A DNA stretch of 64,000 bases from Azoarcus_F sp036734105 (GCA_036734105.1 DAIMZH010000006.1:1-64000); one strand, 5' to 3'; counted from the first letter of the stretch, positions 43,112-52,828 are shown. A program made the numbers and translations. Notes: a model not told the origin generated them from the sequence alone.

Positions 43112-43879
43112 TCATTTGCTGCCTATCCAGTCATTCATGACTTTGGCGAGGCTGGCTGCCTGTTCGGTCATCATGGAATGCCCTGCATTTTCAAGCACAA
43201 TCAGGCTTGCCTCATTCTGACTGTACTCAAGCGCCTGCCGCAAGGGCGTGATGGCCTTTACGGGTGTCATCTTGTCTGCAGATCCGGAGATCAGGCAGAT
43301 CGGACAGCGAATGGATCTGGCCGATTCGAATCCGTTCAGGTAAGCGTTGCAGGCTGCCAGGTCGCCATGCAGAACGCCAGAGCTCTGCCGACGCATCATG
43401 TCGAGATTTTGCGCACGCAGCCTGTCATTGTCCCCTGGCGCAAACGACCATTTGTTGATCATGGCGTAGGCTGACTCGGGTTGATCTCTGGCGGCTTCGA
43501 GCAATGCGCTGGCAACCGGCATTGGAAACACGCTGCCAACAAGTATCAGATGTGAGAACAAATCGGGGGCCAGGGCACAGGCTTCGAGCGCAATCAGCGA
43601 ACCCATGCTGTGACCCGCCAGCACCACCGGCTCGTCGGAGCTGGCGCGCACGATGTCGACCAGCCACTGTGCCATTGACTCGATGTCGCGGCATGCTTCG
43701 GCCGCTGACTCACCATGACCAGGCAGATCCAGTGCCAACGGGTCGAGTCCCAACCGGGTCAGTTCACCGCTTACCTCCGACCAGACGCTCTTGTCGTGGC
43801 CCGCACCGTGTATCAGCAGCACGCGCCGGGTGTCAGCAGCGGTGATCAGAGGGGTGGATTCAAGTGGGGTGTGGTTCAT
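43112..43879 (-). CDS. Alpha/beta-hydrolase
   Basis: 255 residues. The nucleophile elbow is LAGHSMGSL, the acid lies in LISGSADKMTP, and the catalytic His is in LENAGHSMM, giving a complete triad. The oxyanion region is LIHGAGHDKSVW. No signal peptide. Substrate cannot be told from sequence; esterase or C-C hydrolase activities are common in this group. It lies 11 bases after the YdcH-like gene. Confidence 0.85.
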   Translation of the reverse strand: MNHTPLESTPLITAADTRRVLLIHGAGHDKSVWSEVSGELTRLGLDPLALDLPGHGESAAEACRDIESMAQWLVDIVRASSDEPVVLAGHSMGSLIALEACALAPDLFSHLILVGSVFPMPVASALLEAARDQPESAYAMINKWSFAPGDNDRLRAQNLDMMRRQSSGVLHGDLAACNAYLNGFESARSIRCPICLISGSADKMTPVKAITPLRQALEYSQNEASLIVLENAGHSMMTEQAASLAKVMNDWIGSK

Positions 43880-43890
43880 GGTGCGGGCGC

Positions 43891-44103
43891 TCAGGCGAAC
43901 TCGTCGGGATCGAGCAGGTTTTCCAGCGCCGACATCCTGTCCTTTAGCAGCAGCTTGCGTTTCTTGAGACGGCGAATAAGCAGATCGTCCTGAATCTGAA
44001 TCTGGGTCATCTGCTCGATTGCGATATCAAGGTCACGATGTTCGATCCTCAGCGCCTCCAGCCTCTCCCGCAAGTCGTAGTCCAGGTCGCAAGCGTCAGT
44101 CAT
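43891..44103 (-). CDS. YdcH-family small protein (DUF465)
   Basis: 70 residues from the ATG at 44103; an ATG at 44169 adds 22 residues outside the family. DUF465 proteins are short helical coiled coils; here RLEALRIEHRDLDIAI and IRRLKKRKLLLKDRM match the pattern. Function unknown. It leads the short alpha/beta-hydrolase transcript. Confidence 0.82.
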   Translation of the reverse strand: MTDACDLDYDLRERLEALRIEHRDLDIAIEQMTQIQIQDDLLIRRLKKRKLLLKDRMSALENLLDPDEFA

Positions 44104-44275
44104 GATCAGGTAGCCGGGGTCGTATTTTTCAATCCGTCTATGGTATGCGCTAAGTCCTGCCAGTGACAACCTCGATGTTGCGCGATATTTTTCTACCGAT
44201 CAGGCCTTCAAGCTTGATTTTCCGTCAAAGGTGTCGATATACCAACTCACAGCCTTACAAGTCGGGGAGATGGTC

Positions 44276-44506
44276 ATGAACGTGGTCTGCAATAATCCGC
44301 TCGCCTATGTGGTGGAGTATCCGGGGATGGATGCCGTTGAGATCATCGATAAACGCCGTGGGATGGGTGTTCTGATGCGGGCTGAGGCTGCTCAGCGCTT
44401 TCGTGACGAACTGAAAGTGTGGTCTGAATCGTCCGACCCCGACGCCTTCGAAGTCCTGCTGGATCACTACGGTGCCTTGATGACGCAGCCAGCGGTTTAT
44501 CATTGA
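44276..44506 (+). CDS. DUF3567 protein
   Basis: 76 residues. The ATG at 44276 has GGGGAG six bases upstream; in-frame ATGs at 44231 and 44270 are less well placed. The sequence (NNPLAYVVEYPG, VEIIDKRRG, LMTQPAVYH) fits DUF3567, a family largely limited to betaproteobacteria and of unknown function. It lies 29 bases before greB and may share its transcript. Confidence 0.8.
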   Translation: MNVVCNNPLAYVVEYPGMDAVEIIDKRRGMGVLMRAEAAQRFRDELKVWSESSDPDAFEVLLDHYGALMTQPAVYH

Positions 44507-44535
44507 GCATTGTCAGGTAATACACGGGTTGAGCG

Positions 44536-45090
44536 ATGAACAAGGCTTTCGTCAAGGAACAGGACGAGCACGATGATGATGGAGCAGAGCCGGGGGCACC
44601 GCGCCTGCCGGCAGGAAGCAAGAACTACATGACACGTCGGGGCTATGAGGCCTTGCGTGTTGAACTTGACCAGTTGGTTCGGCAGGAGCGCCCCAAGCTG
44701 GTCGAAACCGTGGCATGGGCTGCCGGCAACGGCGATCGTTCCGAGAACGGCGATTACATCTACGGCAAAAAGCGACTGCGTGAGATTGATCGTCGCATTC
44801 GATTCTTGATCAAACGCATAGAAAACGCCGAGGTGGTTGAGCCAGAATCCCAGAAGGGGCTGGAGCAGGTTTTCTTTGGCGCCACTGTGACGGTAGAAGA
44901 TCTCGATAACGGTGCAGTGAACACCTGGCAGATCGTTGGCCTGGATGAGGCCGATGCCAGTGCTGGACGGATAAGCTGGATATCCCCGCTTGCGCGGGCT
45001 TTGCTGAAAACCCGTGAGGGCGATGTAGTCCGGTTCAACAGTCCCTCCGGGCTGCGGGAGTTCGAGGTGGTGGAAATTGTCTATCAGTGA
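44536..45090 (+). CDS. greB: Transcription elongation factor GreB
   Basis: 184 residues. The N-terminal coiled coil (about 30-105) carries the acidic tip GDRSENGDYIYGKKRLREIDRRIRF-like sequence (GDRSENGDY, KKRLREID) that inserts into the RNA polymerase secondary channel; the C-terminal FKBP-like domain ends with SPLARALLKTREGD and FEVVEIVY. It stimulates RNA cleavage in backtracked polymerase. The YIYGKKRLREID pattern separates GreB from GreA. Confidence 0.93.
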   Translation: MNKAFVKEQDEHDDDGAEPGAPRLPAGSKNYMTRRGYEALRVELDQLVRQERPKLVETVAWAAGNGDRSENGDYIYGKKRLREIDRRIRFLIKRIENAEVVEPESQKGLEQVFFGATVTVEDLDNGAVNTWQIVGLDEADASAGRISWISPLARALLKTREGDVVRFNSPSGLREFEVVEIVYQ

Positions 45091-45105
45091 TTGAGGAGAA
45101 GGGAA

Positions 45106-46717
45106 ATGGGACAGCGACAGCCGTCAATCAGACGAAAAATGTTTGTGCTGCTAGGCTTGTCCCTGATGGGTCTTGTCTTCCTGTCCGTTTTCTCCTTGTA
45201 TCAGAGCCGGGGTCAGATGCTCGATGATGCGCAGCTTGCGGTCAAGAGCATCGTCGAGGTCGGTCACGGCACAATTGCACACTTCGTCGGCCTTGAGCGC
45301 GGGGGGCAGATGGATAGATCCGGAGCGCAGGCTGCGGCCATTGCTGTGTTGCGGGGCCTCAGATACGACGGTGACGAGTACTTCTGGGTGAACGACAGCA
45401 AACCCGGCATGATCATGCACCCGATCAGGCCGGATCTGGAAGGCCAGGATCTCGGTCTATCTGTTCAGGGAGTTTGTCGCAGTGGCACGCGCTCAGGGCG
45501 AGGGAGTGGTTGCTTACATGTGGCCAAAGCCCGGTTCCGACTTGCCGCAACCCAAGGTCTCTTACGTCAAGCATGTGCCGGAGTGGGACTGGATCATTGG
45601 TTCTGGGGTTTACGTTGACGACGTGGATACGGCGTTTTGGCAAAATGCGTGGCAGTTTGCTGCTTACCTGGCTGGAATCATTGCAGTGCTTGGTTTGCTG
45701 GCTGCCGGATTGGTGCGCAGCGTAAACCGCGATCTGGGCGGCGAGCCGGGTTATGCGGCAAACGTCATGCGCCAGATTGCTGATGGCGATCTCACCGTGA
45801 AGGTTGCCGTGACCCGCGGCGGTGACGGCAGCCTGCTGGGTGTATTGGGCGGTATGGTGTCCAGATTGCGGGAGATGATTCAGGCCATCGATGTGGACTC
45901 CGGTCGGCTCGCAGTCAGTGCGGCTCAGCTCTCACGCTTGTCGGATACAGTTGCTGATGCAGCTCAAAAGCAGTCTGGCGCCACTTCATCCATCGCAGCT
46001 TCGGTTGAGGAATTGACTGTCAGCTCGACCGAAATCTCGGAGCACTCACGTGAAAGTCTCAGAGGCTCGCAAGCCACCGCCCGGGTTGCCACTGAAGGAG
46101 AAGCCCGGGCGGTCAAGGCAATGGACGACATGATCACCATGGCCAATGCGGTGAAGGAAGCCGCTGCAAAGATCGACTCGCTTGCTCAGCGCGCCAATGA
46201 CATCGCAGGCATCGCCGGCGTCATCAACGATATCGCGGCCCAGACAAATCTGCTGGCACTCAATGCGGCCATAGAAGCGGCACGTGCGGGGGAGCAGGGG
46301 CGGGGCTTTGCCGTGGTTGCAGACGAGGTTCGTGGCTTGGCCGAGAGAACCACCAAGGCAACCGTCAGCATCGAAGGCATGACCGGCGAGATTCAGGCCG
46401 AAACACGTTCTGCGGTAGAGGTCATGTCTTCGGTGGCGCGACAGACTCAGGCTTGTGTCGCGCTGGTCGAGTCGGCGTCGAGCTCGTTGGTGGAGATTCG
46501 GGAGGGAACTGACCAGGCACTGTCCAGAATGGAGCAGATGATGAACTCCACCGCCGAGCAGAGCAGTGCAGCCACCTCGATTGCCCAAGAGGTGGAGCGG
46601 ATTGCGCGTGGGGTGGATGAAACCAGTACCTCAATGCGCGAAACTGCCAAGGCAGTGGGAGAGCTTGAGTCTTTGGCGGCGCGACTGAGCAGCGCGGTGG
46701 CGCGTTTTCGGGTTTGA
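45106..46717 (+). pseudogene. Methyl-accepting chemotaxis protein disrupted by a frameshift
   Basis: The first reading frame (45106-45618) encodes a membrane helix and most of an sCache_2-type sensor (DDAQLAVKSIVEVG, DEYFWVNDSKPGMIMHP, LEGQDLG). Family sequence then continues in another frame from about 45459 (LFREFVAVARAQGEGVVAYMWPKPG), through a second helix, HAMP, and the signalling domain with AAQTNLLALNAAIEAARAGEQGRGFAVVADEVR, to 46717. About nine residues of the usual sensor sequence between DLG and LFREF are missing, so a deletion that is not a multiple of three is likely. A good ribosome site (GGAGAAGGGAA) precedes 45106. A full-length receptor cannot be made unless this is a sequencing error. 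Confidence 0.85.
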
Positions 46718-46753
46718 GCAGGGGTTCGATACGGTTTTTTCGATATCGCGGTG

Positions 46754-46781
46754 CTTGAATTGCTGTTGAATGTCCCCATCT
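46754..46781 (+). promoter_or_regulatory. Sigma32-type heat-shock promoter of htpG
   Basis: CTTGAAT, a 13-base spacer and CCCCATCT closely match the heat-shock sigma factor consensus (CTTGAAA, 13-17, CCCCATNT). It lies 35 bases upstream of the htpG start and just after the chemoreceptor stop. This agrees with heat-shock control of htpG in other proteobacteria. Confidence 0.85.
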
Positions 46782-46815
46782 GAGGTTTCGTTGAACAACC
46801 AACGGAGCCTTACTC

Positions 46816-48738
46816 ATGTCCGAAGTGCAAAACGCTGAAGCCCAGACGCTGGACTTTCAGGCCGAGGTCAAGCAACTGCTTCACCTCATGATCCACTCGC
46901 TGTATTCGAACCGCGAGATCTTCCTGCGCGAGCTTGTCTCGAACGCGTCGGATGCCTGCGACAAGCTGCGTTTCGAGGCGCTAGACAAGCCGGAACTGTT
47001 TGAAACCGACAATGACCTCGCCATTCGCCTGAGCTTTGACAAGGCCGCACGCACCATTACGGTTGCCGACAACGGTATTGGCATGAGTCGTGAAGAGGCG
47101 ATTGCCCACCTTGGCACAATCGCCAAGTCCGGCACCCGCGAATTCTTTGGTCAATTGACCGGCGACCAGAAAAAAGACGCCAACCTGATTGGTCAGTTCG
47201 GTGTCGGTTTTTATTCTGCTTTCATCGTGGCCGACAAGGTCACCGTGTTCACCCGTCGCGCCGGACTGGCTGCTGAAGAGGGTGTGAAGTGGGAGTGCTC
47301 GATGACCGGCGACGCCGCCGGCGCCTACACTGTGGAGGGTGTCGAACTGCCCGAACGTGGCACCCGGATTGTCTTGCATCTGCGCGAGGATCAGGATGAC
47401 TTGCTGTCCGGTTGGCAGTTGCGCAGCCTGATCCGCAAATATTCCGACCACATCGTACAGCCGATTCTGATGAAGAAAGAGAGCTGGGACGAGGAAAAGG
47501 GCGAGCAAGTCGTCACCGACGAAGATGAGACGGTCAATCAGGCCAGCGCCTTGTGGGCACGTTCCAGAAACGACATCTCCGAAGACGAGTACAAGGCTTT
47601 TTACAAGCATGTCGGTCATGACTACGACGAGCCGCTGGCGTGGACCCACAGCCGCGCGGAAGGGCGTCACGAATACACCCAGTTGCTGTACATCCCCAAG
47701 AATGCACCCTTCGACATGTGGGACCGCAACGCACGCCATGGTATAAAGCTCTATGTCCGTCGCGTCTTCATCATGGATGACGCCGAAAAGTTGATGCCGA
47801 CCTATCTTCGCTTTGTGCGAGGGGTAGTCGATTCGGCCGATCTGCCGCTCAACGTGTCGCGCGAAATCCTGCAGGAGAGCAAGGACATCGACACCATTCG
47901 CGCCGGTTGCACCAAGAAGGTGCTGGCTCTGCTGACCGACATGGCCGACAACGACAAGGACAAGTACGCAGGCTTCTGGAAGGCGTTTGGCAAGGTGTTG
48001 AAGGAAGGGGTGGGCGAAGACTTTGCCAACAAGGAGAAAATCGCCGCCCTGTTGCGTTTTGCTTCAACCCAGGCCGACACGCCGGACGAGACTGTGTCGC
48101 TGGCCGACTACATCGCGCGCATGAAGGAAGGCCAGGACAAGATCTACTACGTCACTGCCGAAAGCTTCAATGCCGCCAAAAACAGCCCGCACCTCGAAGT
48201 GTTTCGCAAAAAGGGTGTCGAGGTTCTGTTGTTGTCCGACCGCGTGGATGAGTGGGTCATTGGCAACCTCACCGAATTCGACGGAAAGTCTCTGCAGTCA
48301 GTCGCCAAGGGTGGGCTGGATCTGGGCAGCCTCGAAGACGAGGCCGAGAAGCAGGAAGCCGAAAAAGCCGCTGACGAGTTCAAGGATCTGGTTGAGCGCA
48401 TGAAAACCAGCCTGGGAGAACGGGTCAAGGAAGTGCGCGTGACGCATAGACTGACCGAGTCACCGGCTTGTCTGGTGGCTGATGAGCACGATCTGGGCAT
48501 GAACTTGTCGCGGATTCTGAAGGCCGCAGGTCAGAGTGCACCGGACAGCAAGCCGATTCTTGAAATCAACCCGACGCACCCTGTCGTGCTGCGCCTGAAG
48601 TCTGAAGACGCGAGCTTTGACGACTTGGCGGCAGTGCTGTTTGATCAAGCCCTGCTGGCTGAGGGAGGTACGCTGGACGATCCGGCCAGCTTCGTGAAGC
48701 GCATCAATCAGCTCATGCTGGCGATGAACGCCAGTTGA
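46816..48738 (+). CDS. htpG: Molecular chaperone HtpG (Hsp90)
   Basis: 640 residues, full length. The GHKL ATPase domain shows SNREIFLRELVSNASDACDKLR, DNGIGMSREEA and IGQFGVGFYSAF; the middle domain has NAPFDMWDR and RRVFIMDDAEKL-type blocks and LPLNVSREILQES; the C-terminal dimerisation domain ends with INQLMLAMNAS. It is an ATP-dependent cytosolic chaperone induced by heat. A sigma32-like promoter lies directly upstream. Confidence 0.97.
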   Translation: MSEVQNAEAQTLDFQAEVKQLLHLMIHSLYSNREIFLRELVSNASDACDKLRFEALDKPELFETDNDLAIRLSFDKAARTITVADNGIGMSREEAIAHLGTIAKSGTREFFGQLTGDQKKDANLIGQFGVGFYSAFIVADKVTVFTRRAGLAAEEGVKWECSMTGDAAGAYTVEGVELPERGTRIVLHLREDQDDLLSGWQLRSLIRKYSDHIVQPILMKKESWDEEKGEQVVTDEDETVNQASALWARSRNDISEDEYKAFYKHVGHDYDEPLAWTHSRAEGRHEYTQLLYIPKNAPFDMWDRNARHGIKLYVRRVFIMDDAEKLMPTYLRFVRGVVDSADLPLNVSREILQESKDIDTIRAGCTKKVLALLTDMADNDKDKYAGFWKAFGKVLKEGVGEDFANKEKIAALLRFASTQADTPDETVSLADYIARMKEGQDKIYYVTAESFNAAKNSPHLEVFRKKGVEVLLLSDRVDEWVIGNLTEFDGKSLQSVAKGGLDLGSLEDEAEKQEAEKAADEFKDLVERMKTSLGERVKEVRVTHRLTESPACLVADEHDLGMNLSRILKAAGQSAPDSKPILEINPTHPVVLRLKSEDASFDDLAAVLFDQALLAEGGTLDDPASFVKRINQLMLAMNAS

Positions 48739-48759
48739 GCGGCAGGCTGCCGGGTCAGT

Positions 48760-50313
48760 TCATGACTCAGGTCGTTTGACCTTGTTGTCCTCGGATGCCC
48801 GTTCAGGTGTTTCGCCCTGAACGGGTATTTCTTTTGGTGGGGTTTGCCGCTGTTCCTGCATGGGCGCGGGTGACTGTCTTTGGGTCGTGTCTGAATCCGG
48901 AGCGCTATCGGCAGGCTCGACCTCGATCTTGGGTTCGTGCGCCTTCTTGCGCGCTGCACGCTCCTGCCTCACCTCATCCTCGACGCGACGCAGCGTAGGA
49001 AAGGCCAGCGCCTGATACAAGGGCACGGGCGAAACCGACCGTGAAATGCCATGAGCGATCACCGCAGCCGCCATCAGTGGCAGCAACATGTGATGATTGG
49101 CGGTCATCTCCATGACAATGACGAAGGAGGTGATAGGTGTCTGCGTCATGCCAGCCAGAAAGGCAACCATGCTCAGGGTCATGATGGCAGCAGCCGTGTC
49201 TGGCGGCAGGAAAAGCGCGATATTGGCGCCCAGGCCAGCGCCGACCGCGAGTGACGGCGCAAACACACCACCCGGAATACGGCTGATGAAAGCCAGCCAG
49301 ATGACTAACATTTTGGCGAGTATGAAATACAGCGGCAGGTTTGCGGTGCCCTCCAGTGCCGCCTTGGTCTCGTCATAGCCAGTGCCGTAAGTAAGGCCAC
49401 CCGTGGCGAGGCCGACGATTGCCGTGCCTAGCCCGCAGCCAGCAGCAAACCACACCGGCTTGCGCTGCGAAAAGCGGCCTAGCCCACCGGGCAAGCCTCT
49501 TGAGGTGGCAATCAGCGCACGCGCAAACAGACCGCCGAAAAGGCCGCCCAACACGCCACACACCAGCACGGGCAACAGCCCGGTCGGCCAGTCCAGCGAC
49601 GCGTTGCTGCGCCCGAAATAGGTGTAGGTGCCGAGCACACCAAGCGACATCAGACCGGAAAAGACCACCGACGTGAGCGTGGTGCTGTTGGCCTTGAAGG
49701 CGCGGTAGCGGCACATTTCCTCGATGGCAAACATGATGCCACCCAGAGGGGTGTTAAAGGCCGCTGCGACGCCCGCACCACCGCCAGCCACGATCAGATC
49801 GCGGCTCGACGCCACGCGATGACGGCGGCGTCCGGCCAGCATCACCATGATGGAAGCACCGATCTGAACCGAGGGGCCTTCGCGACCAATTGAGCCACCC
49901 GAAAGCAAACCGCCCAAGGTGAGAAACATCTTGGAAATGGCGATCTTGAAAGACAGCAACTTGCGCCGCACCCGCCCGTCGTCAGTCAAGGAGGCAGCGA
50001 TGGCCTGTGGAATCCCACTGCCTTGAGTCCCCGGCACAAAGCGCCGCGCAAACCAGGTCATCAGAGCGAAGCCGGCTGGCGCAATGATGAGTGTCAGCCA
50101 GGGATTGATGCCCATGACTGATGCATGAGCAGAGATGGCCAACTCAGCGCCGATGGCAAAGAGTATGCACAGGAAACCTGCCAGCAAGGCTGCACTGACC
50201 AGCAGTATCCGGTTACGCCAGCGGCGCAGCGATATCCAGTGCAGTGCATGGAAAGCCCCCCCGCGTCGAAACCGTCGGAAGGTGCTGCGGGGCTTGGGTT
50301 CGGGCTGTGTCAT
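48760..50313 (-). CDS. CLC-family chloride channel or H+/Cl- antiporter
   Basis: 517 residues from the ATG at 50313 (weak ribosome site); upstream in-frame codons lie in non-coding or promoter DNA. All selectivity motifs are present: GTQGSGIPQ, GGSIGREGPSVQ with the gating Glu, and GGVFAPSLAVG. A Glu in the AIEEM position matches the proton Glu of the E. coli antiporter, favouring exchange over a channel. The last roughly 80 residues are a charged Pro/Glu-rich tail (EIEVEPADSAPDSD-like) without CBS domains. It may help in acid or ion homeostasis. Confidence 0.88.
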   Translation of the reverse strand: MTQPEPKPRSTFRRFRRGGAFHALHWISLRRWRNRILLVSAALLAGFLCILFAIGAELAISAHASVMGINPWLTLIIAPAGFALMTWFARRFVPGTQGSGIPQAIAASLTDDGRVRRKLLSFKIAISKMFLTLGGLLSGGSIGREGPSVQIGASIMVMLAGRRRHRVASSRDLIVAGGGAGVAAAFNTPLGGIMFAIEEMCRYRAFKANSTTLTSVVFSGLMSLGVLGTYTYFGRSNASLDWPTGLLPVLVCGVLGGLFGGLFARALIATSRGLPGGLGRFSQRKPVWFAAGCGLGTAIVGLATGGLTYGTGYDETKAALEGTANLPLYFILAKMLVIWLAFISRIPGGVFAPSLAVGAGLGANIALFLPPDTAAAIMTLSMVAFLAGMTQTPITSFVIVMEMTANHHMLLPLMAAAVIAHGISRSVSPVPLYQALAFPTLRRVEDEVRQERAARKKAHEPKIEVEPADSAPDSDTTQRQSPAPMQEQRQTPPKEIPVQGETPERASEDNKVKRPES

Positions 50314-50482
50314 TGCAAGGTATTGCTGACCGGGCAGGGGGATGACTAAGAGCAGGAAGAGGGGTGCACCAGAATTCGTGGTGCAAACGCAACGGTGGCA
50401 AATTTCCCAGCGAATTTTCGATACGATACGCGATTTACGCGCCGACGTTAATGCGCAATTTGACTGATTCACCGGAGTTTTC

Positions 50483-51001
50483 ATGCCCCGCCAATTGCAA
50501 GCCAAAAAAGATAAAACAACCATGGACGACAACGACAAGGTCACACCGCTATCGGTGCTGCAGCGTTTCCGTGTACTGATCCGCACTGCCCAGCGACACT
50601 CTCAATGGATTGAGCGGCAAAGCGGGGTCACCGGAGCGCAACTATGGGCCATGTGCGAGCTGTTGGCGAGTCCGGGCTTGAGGGTCGGCGAGCTTGCCAA
50701 GCTGATGGCCTTGCACCAGTCCACAGCGTCAAACATGATAGACAAGCTAGAATCTGCTGGATTGGTCAGAAAGGAGCGAACCACGACCGATCAACGTGTG
50801 GTCCGTCTCTATCTGACCGCTGCCGGAACCTCGCTGATCGAGACCGCACCGTCACCAGCGCGTGGCGTGCTGCCAGAAGCACTGCGCACCTTGTCGGAAC
50901 AAGACCTGGAGCGTTTGCGTGCCGATCTTGACACTTTGCTCGAACGCATCCACGACCTGGATGAGGGATTTGGCCTTCAACCACTGCCGTTTTCCGAATA
51001 A
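50483..51001 (+). CDS. MarR-family transcriptional regulator
   Basis: 172 residues from the ATG at 50483, which has CGGAG six bases upstream; an ATG at 50522 is a possible alternative. The winged helix-turn-helix spans about 60-125: LRVGELAKLMALHQSTASNMIDKLESAGLVRKERTTTDQRVV contains the recognition helix (HQSTASNMIDKLE) and the wing (TDQRVVRLYLT). Helices on either side form the dimer interface. Divergent from the CLC gene, so either it or the following gene is a likely target. The ligand is unknown. Confidence 0.9.
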   Translation: MPRQLQAKKDKTTMDDNDKVTPLSVLQRFRVLIRTAQRHSQWIERQSGVTGAQLWAMCELLASPGLRVGELAKLMALHQSTASNMIDKLESAGLVRKERTTTDQRVVRLYLTAAGTSLIETAPSPARGVLPEALRTLSEQDLERLRADLDTLLERIHDLDEGFGLQPLPFSE

Positions 51002-51218
51002 CTGGACTTTGATTCTGATCAAAAGAATGCAATTCGGCTGAGCATCAGGCCGACGTTTCGATTAGAGTTCGCCACTGGCGTCAGGATTGCCTGCGGCAAC
51101 CTGGTCGGGCACGCGGAAAGCTGCTCAGCAGGAGCGATGCACGGGCTCGCGCCTAACAATACAGTTCGCGCGGCTCGTGTCGCGTGCCCCGCAAGTTTCA
51201 GATATCAGGTGATTTCCG

Positions 51219-51992
51219 ATGCCGGTTGAATTATTCAATAATGGTTCGCATGCCTGTCTGGCCTTCTACGACCTCGTTGACGAGGAGGCCGACCACGCCG
51301 TGCAGTCCAATCAGTTTCTCATTGTCGATGGCAAGCACGGTGCCCTGATCGATCCGGGCGGCAACATGACGCACACCGGGCTACTGATGGGTATGGCGCG
51401 CTACATGCCGTCAAAAAACCTCGACTACATCTTTGCGTCGCATGCCGATCCCGACATCATTGCATCGCTCAACAAGTGGATGATCACCACGCACTGCAAG
51501 GTGTTGATCTCCAAACTTTGGGTGCGCTTTCTGCCGCATTTCACCACCGGCAAGGATTACTCCGAACGAATCTTCGGCATCCCTGACGGTGGAATGCACA
51601 TCGAGCTGGGCGGCTCGCGCATCATGGCGGTGCCAGCGCACTTTCTGCATTCCGAAGGAAACTTCCAGTTTTACGATCCGGTGTCAAAGATCCTGTTCTC
51701 GGGTGACCTTGGTGCGTCGATCATCGATCACGATCTGGCTGCACAGCCAGTGCGGGATTTCGACGCCCACCTCAAATACATGGAAGGCTTTCATCGGCGC
51801 TACATGATCTCCAACAAGATCTGCCGCTTGTGGGCAAACATGGTGCGACAGCTCGACATCGAGATGATCGTGCCTCAGCACGGCGCCCGTTTTGAAGGCA
51901 AGATCATGGTCAATCGCTTCATCGACTGGATAGAAAAACTCGAATGCGGCGTGGATCTGATGACCGAGTCGCATTATCGACCACCAAAATGA
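51219..51992 (+). CDS. Metallo-beta-lactamase-fold ODP-type di-iron protein
   Basis: 257 residues, MBL fold. Metal-ligand positions: SHADPDI (in place of HxHxDH), HFLHSEGNFQFYDP, the bridging Asp in LFSGDLGAS, and the final His in VPQHGARF. This set matches the oxygen-binding di-iron (ODP) group related to the diiron half of flavodiiron proteins, without the flavodoxin domain. Such proteins reduce or sense O2 or NO. The 217 bases before it hold no gene. A strong intrinsic terminator follows. Confidence 0.85.
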   Translation: MPVELFNNGSHACLAFYDLVDEEADHAVQSNQFLIVDGKHGALIDPGGNMTHTGLLMGMARYMPSKNLDYIFASHADPDIIASLNKWMITTHCKVLISKLWVRFLPHFTTGKDYSERIFGIPDGGMHIELGGSRIMAVPAHFLHSEGNFQFYDPVSKILFSGDLGASIIDHDLAAQPVRDFDAHLKYMEGFHRRYMISNKICRLWANMVRQLDIEMIVPQHGARFEGKIMVNRFIDWIEKLECGVDLMTESHYRPPK

Positions 51993-52060
51993 TCGTCTTC
52001 GGTGTTTCTCTGCAAGGCCAGACACCGCGTCTTTGCTGACTTTGCAGACAAACATGCCGG

Positions 52061-52084
52061 ACCGGCCCGACAGGCCGGTTTTTT
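52061..52084 (+). terminator. Rho-independent terminator after the ODP-type gene
   Basis: Arms ACCGGCC and GGCCGGT with a five-base loop (CGACA) are followed by a run of T (six including the last stem base). It lies 69 bases after the stop at 51992 and separates this gene from the cytochromes. Confidence 0.93.
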
Positions 52085-52167
52085 GTGTTTGCATTTAACA
52101 GCCTTGCAGACGTAAAATTTTCAGGCCGTTTCAGCCCCTTGCAATAATTCCAACTAAAGGAGACAAC

Positions 52168-52494
52168 ATGGAGGCACGACGCTACTGGCTGGTCATTGCC
52201 TGTTCCACACTGCTGGGCGGGTCCGCGTGGGCGCTTGAAGGCGATCCTGCGCGTGCCGAAAAACACCTCTCGGCCTGCATAGGCTGCCACGGCATTGCGG
52301 GATACCGAACCGCGTTCCCAACCGTGTATTCGGTGCCCAAGCTTGGTGGTCAGCACGAGGCCTACCTGGTCAGCGCCCTGAAGGCATATCGCGACGGTGG
52401 TCGAAGCCACCCTAGCATGCAGGCCATTGCCGCCAGTCTGAGTGATCAGGATATGGCCGATCTGGCCGCTTATTACGCGCGTGGAGGGCAGTGA
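52168..52494 (+). CDS. Monohaem cytochrome c (c4-half-like)
   Basis: 108 residues with a signal peptide (about 1-22, GGSAWAL) and one haem site CIGCH near residue 37. The likely axial Met is in SHPSMQ, and the closing LSDQDMADLAAYYA helix is typical of class I cytochromes. A periplasmic electron carrier. It overlaps a GTG of the next cytochrome, but that gene most likely starts two bases after this stop. Confidence 0.9.
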   Translation: MEARRYWLVIACSTLLGGSAWALEGDPARAEKHLSACIGCHGIAGYRTAFPTVYSVPKLGGQHEAYLVSALKAYRDGGRSHPSMQAIAASLSDQDMADLAAYYARGGQ

Positions 52495-52496
52495 TC

Positions 52497-52823
52497 ATGC
52501 GTACTGCAGTCAAGCTGATGGTCATTACTTGCGCGGGCCTGCTCTTGAGCGCGCCTGTCATGGCCTGGGATGCCTCCCGTGGTCAGCAACTTTCCGAAAC
52601 CTGCGCAGCGTGTCATGGTGCAGACGGCAAGAGTCTGGTGCCCATCTTCCCCAACCTGGGGGGGCAGCATCGCGACTATTTATACCGAGCCTTGCTGGAT
52701 TACAAGCTCGGCAACCGCCAGGACCCGATCATGTCTCCGCAGGTTGCCGAACTGAGCCGCAAGGATTTGCGTGATCTTGCCGCGTTTTATGCTTCGCAAG
52801 AAGGCTTGCACTTGGTGCGCTGA
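52497..52823 (+). CDS. Monohaem cytochrome c (second of a tandem pair)
   Basis: 108 residues from the ATG at 52497, with GGAGGG eight bases upstream; the GTG at 52491 is too close to that site. Signal peptide at about 1-23 (SAPVMAW), haem site CAACH near residue 38, likely axial Met in PIMSPQ. The pair resembles the two halves of dihaem cytochrome c4 made as separate proteins. Both probably share a transcript and act in the periplasm. Confidence 0.9.
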   Translation: MRTAVKLMVITCAGLLLSAPVMAWDASRGQQLSETCAACHGADGKSLVPIFPNLGGQHRDYLYRALLDYKLGNRQDPIMSPQVAELSRKDLRDLAAFYASQEGLHLVR

Positions 52824-52828
52824 TCGAT

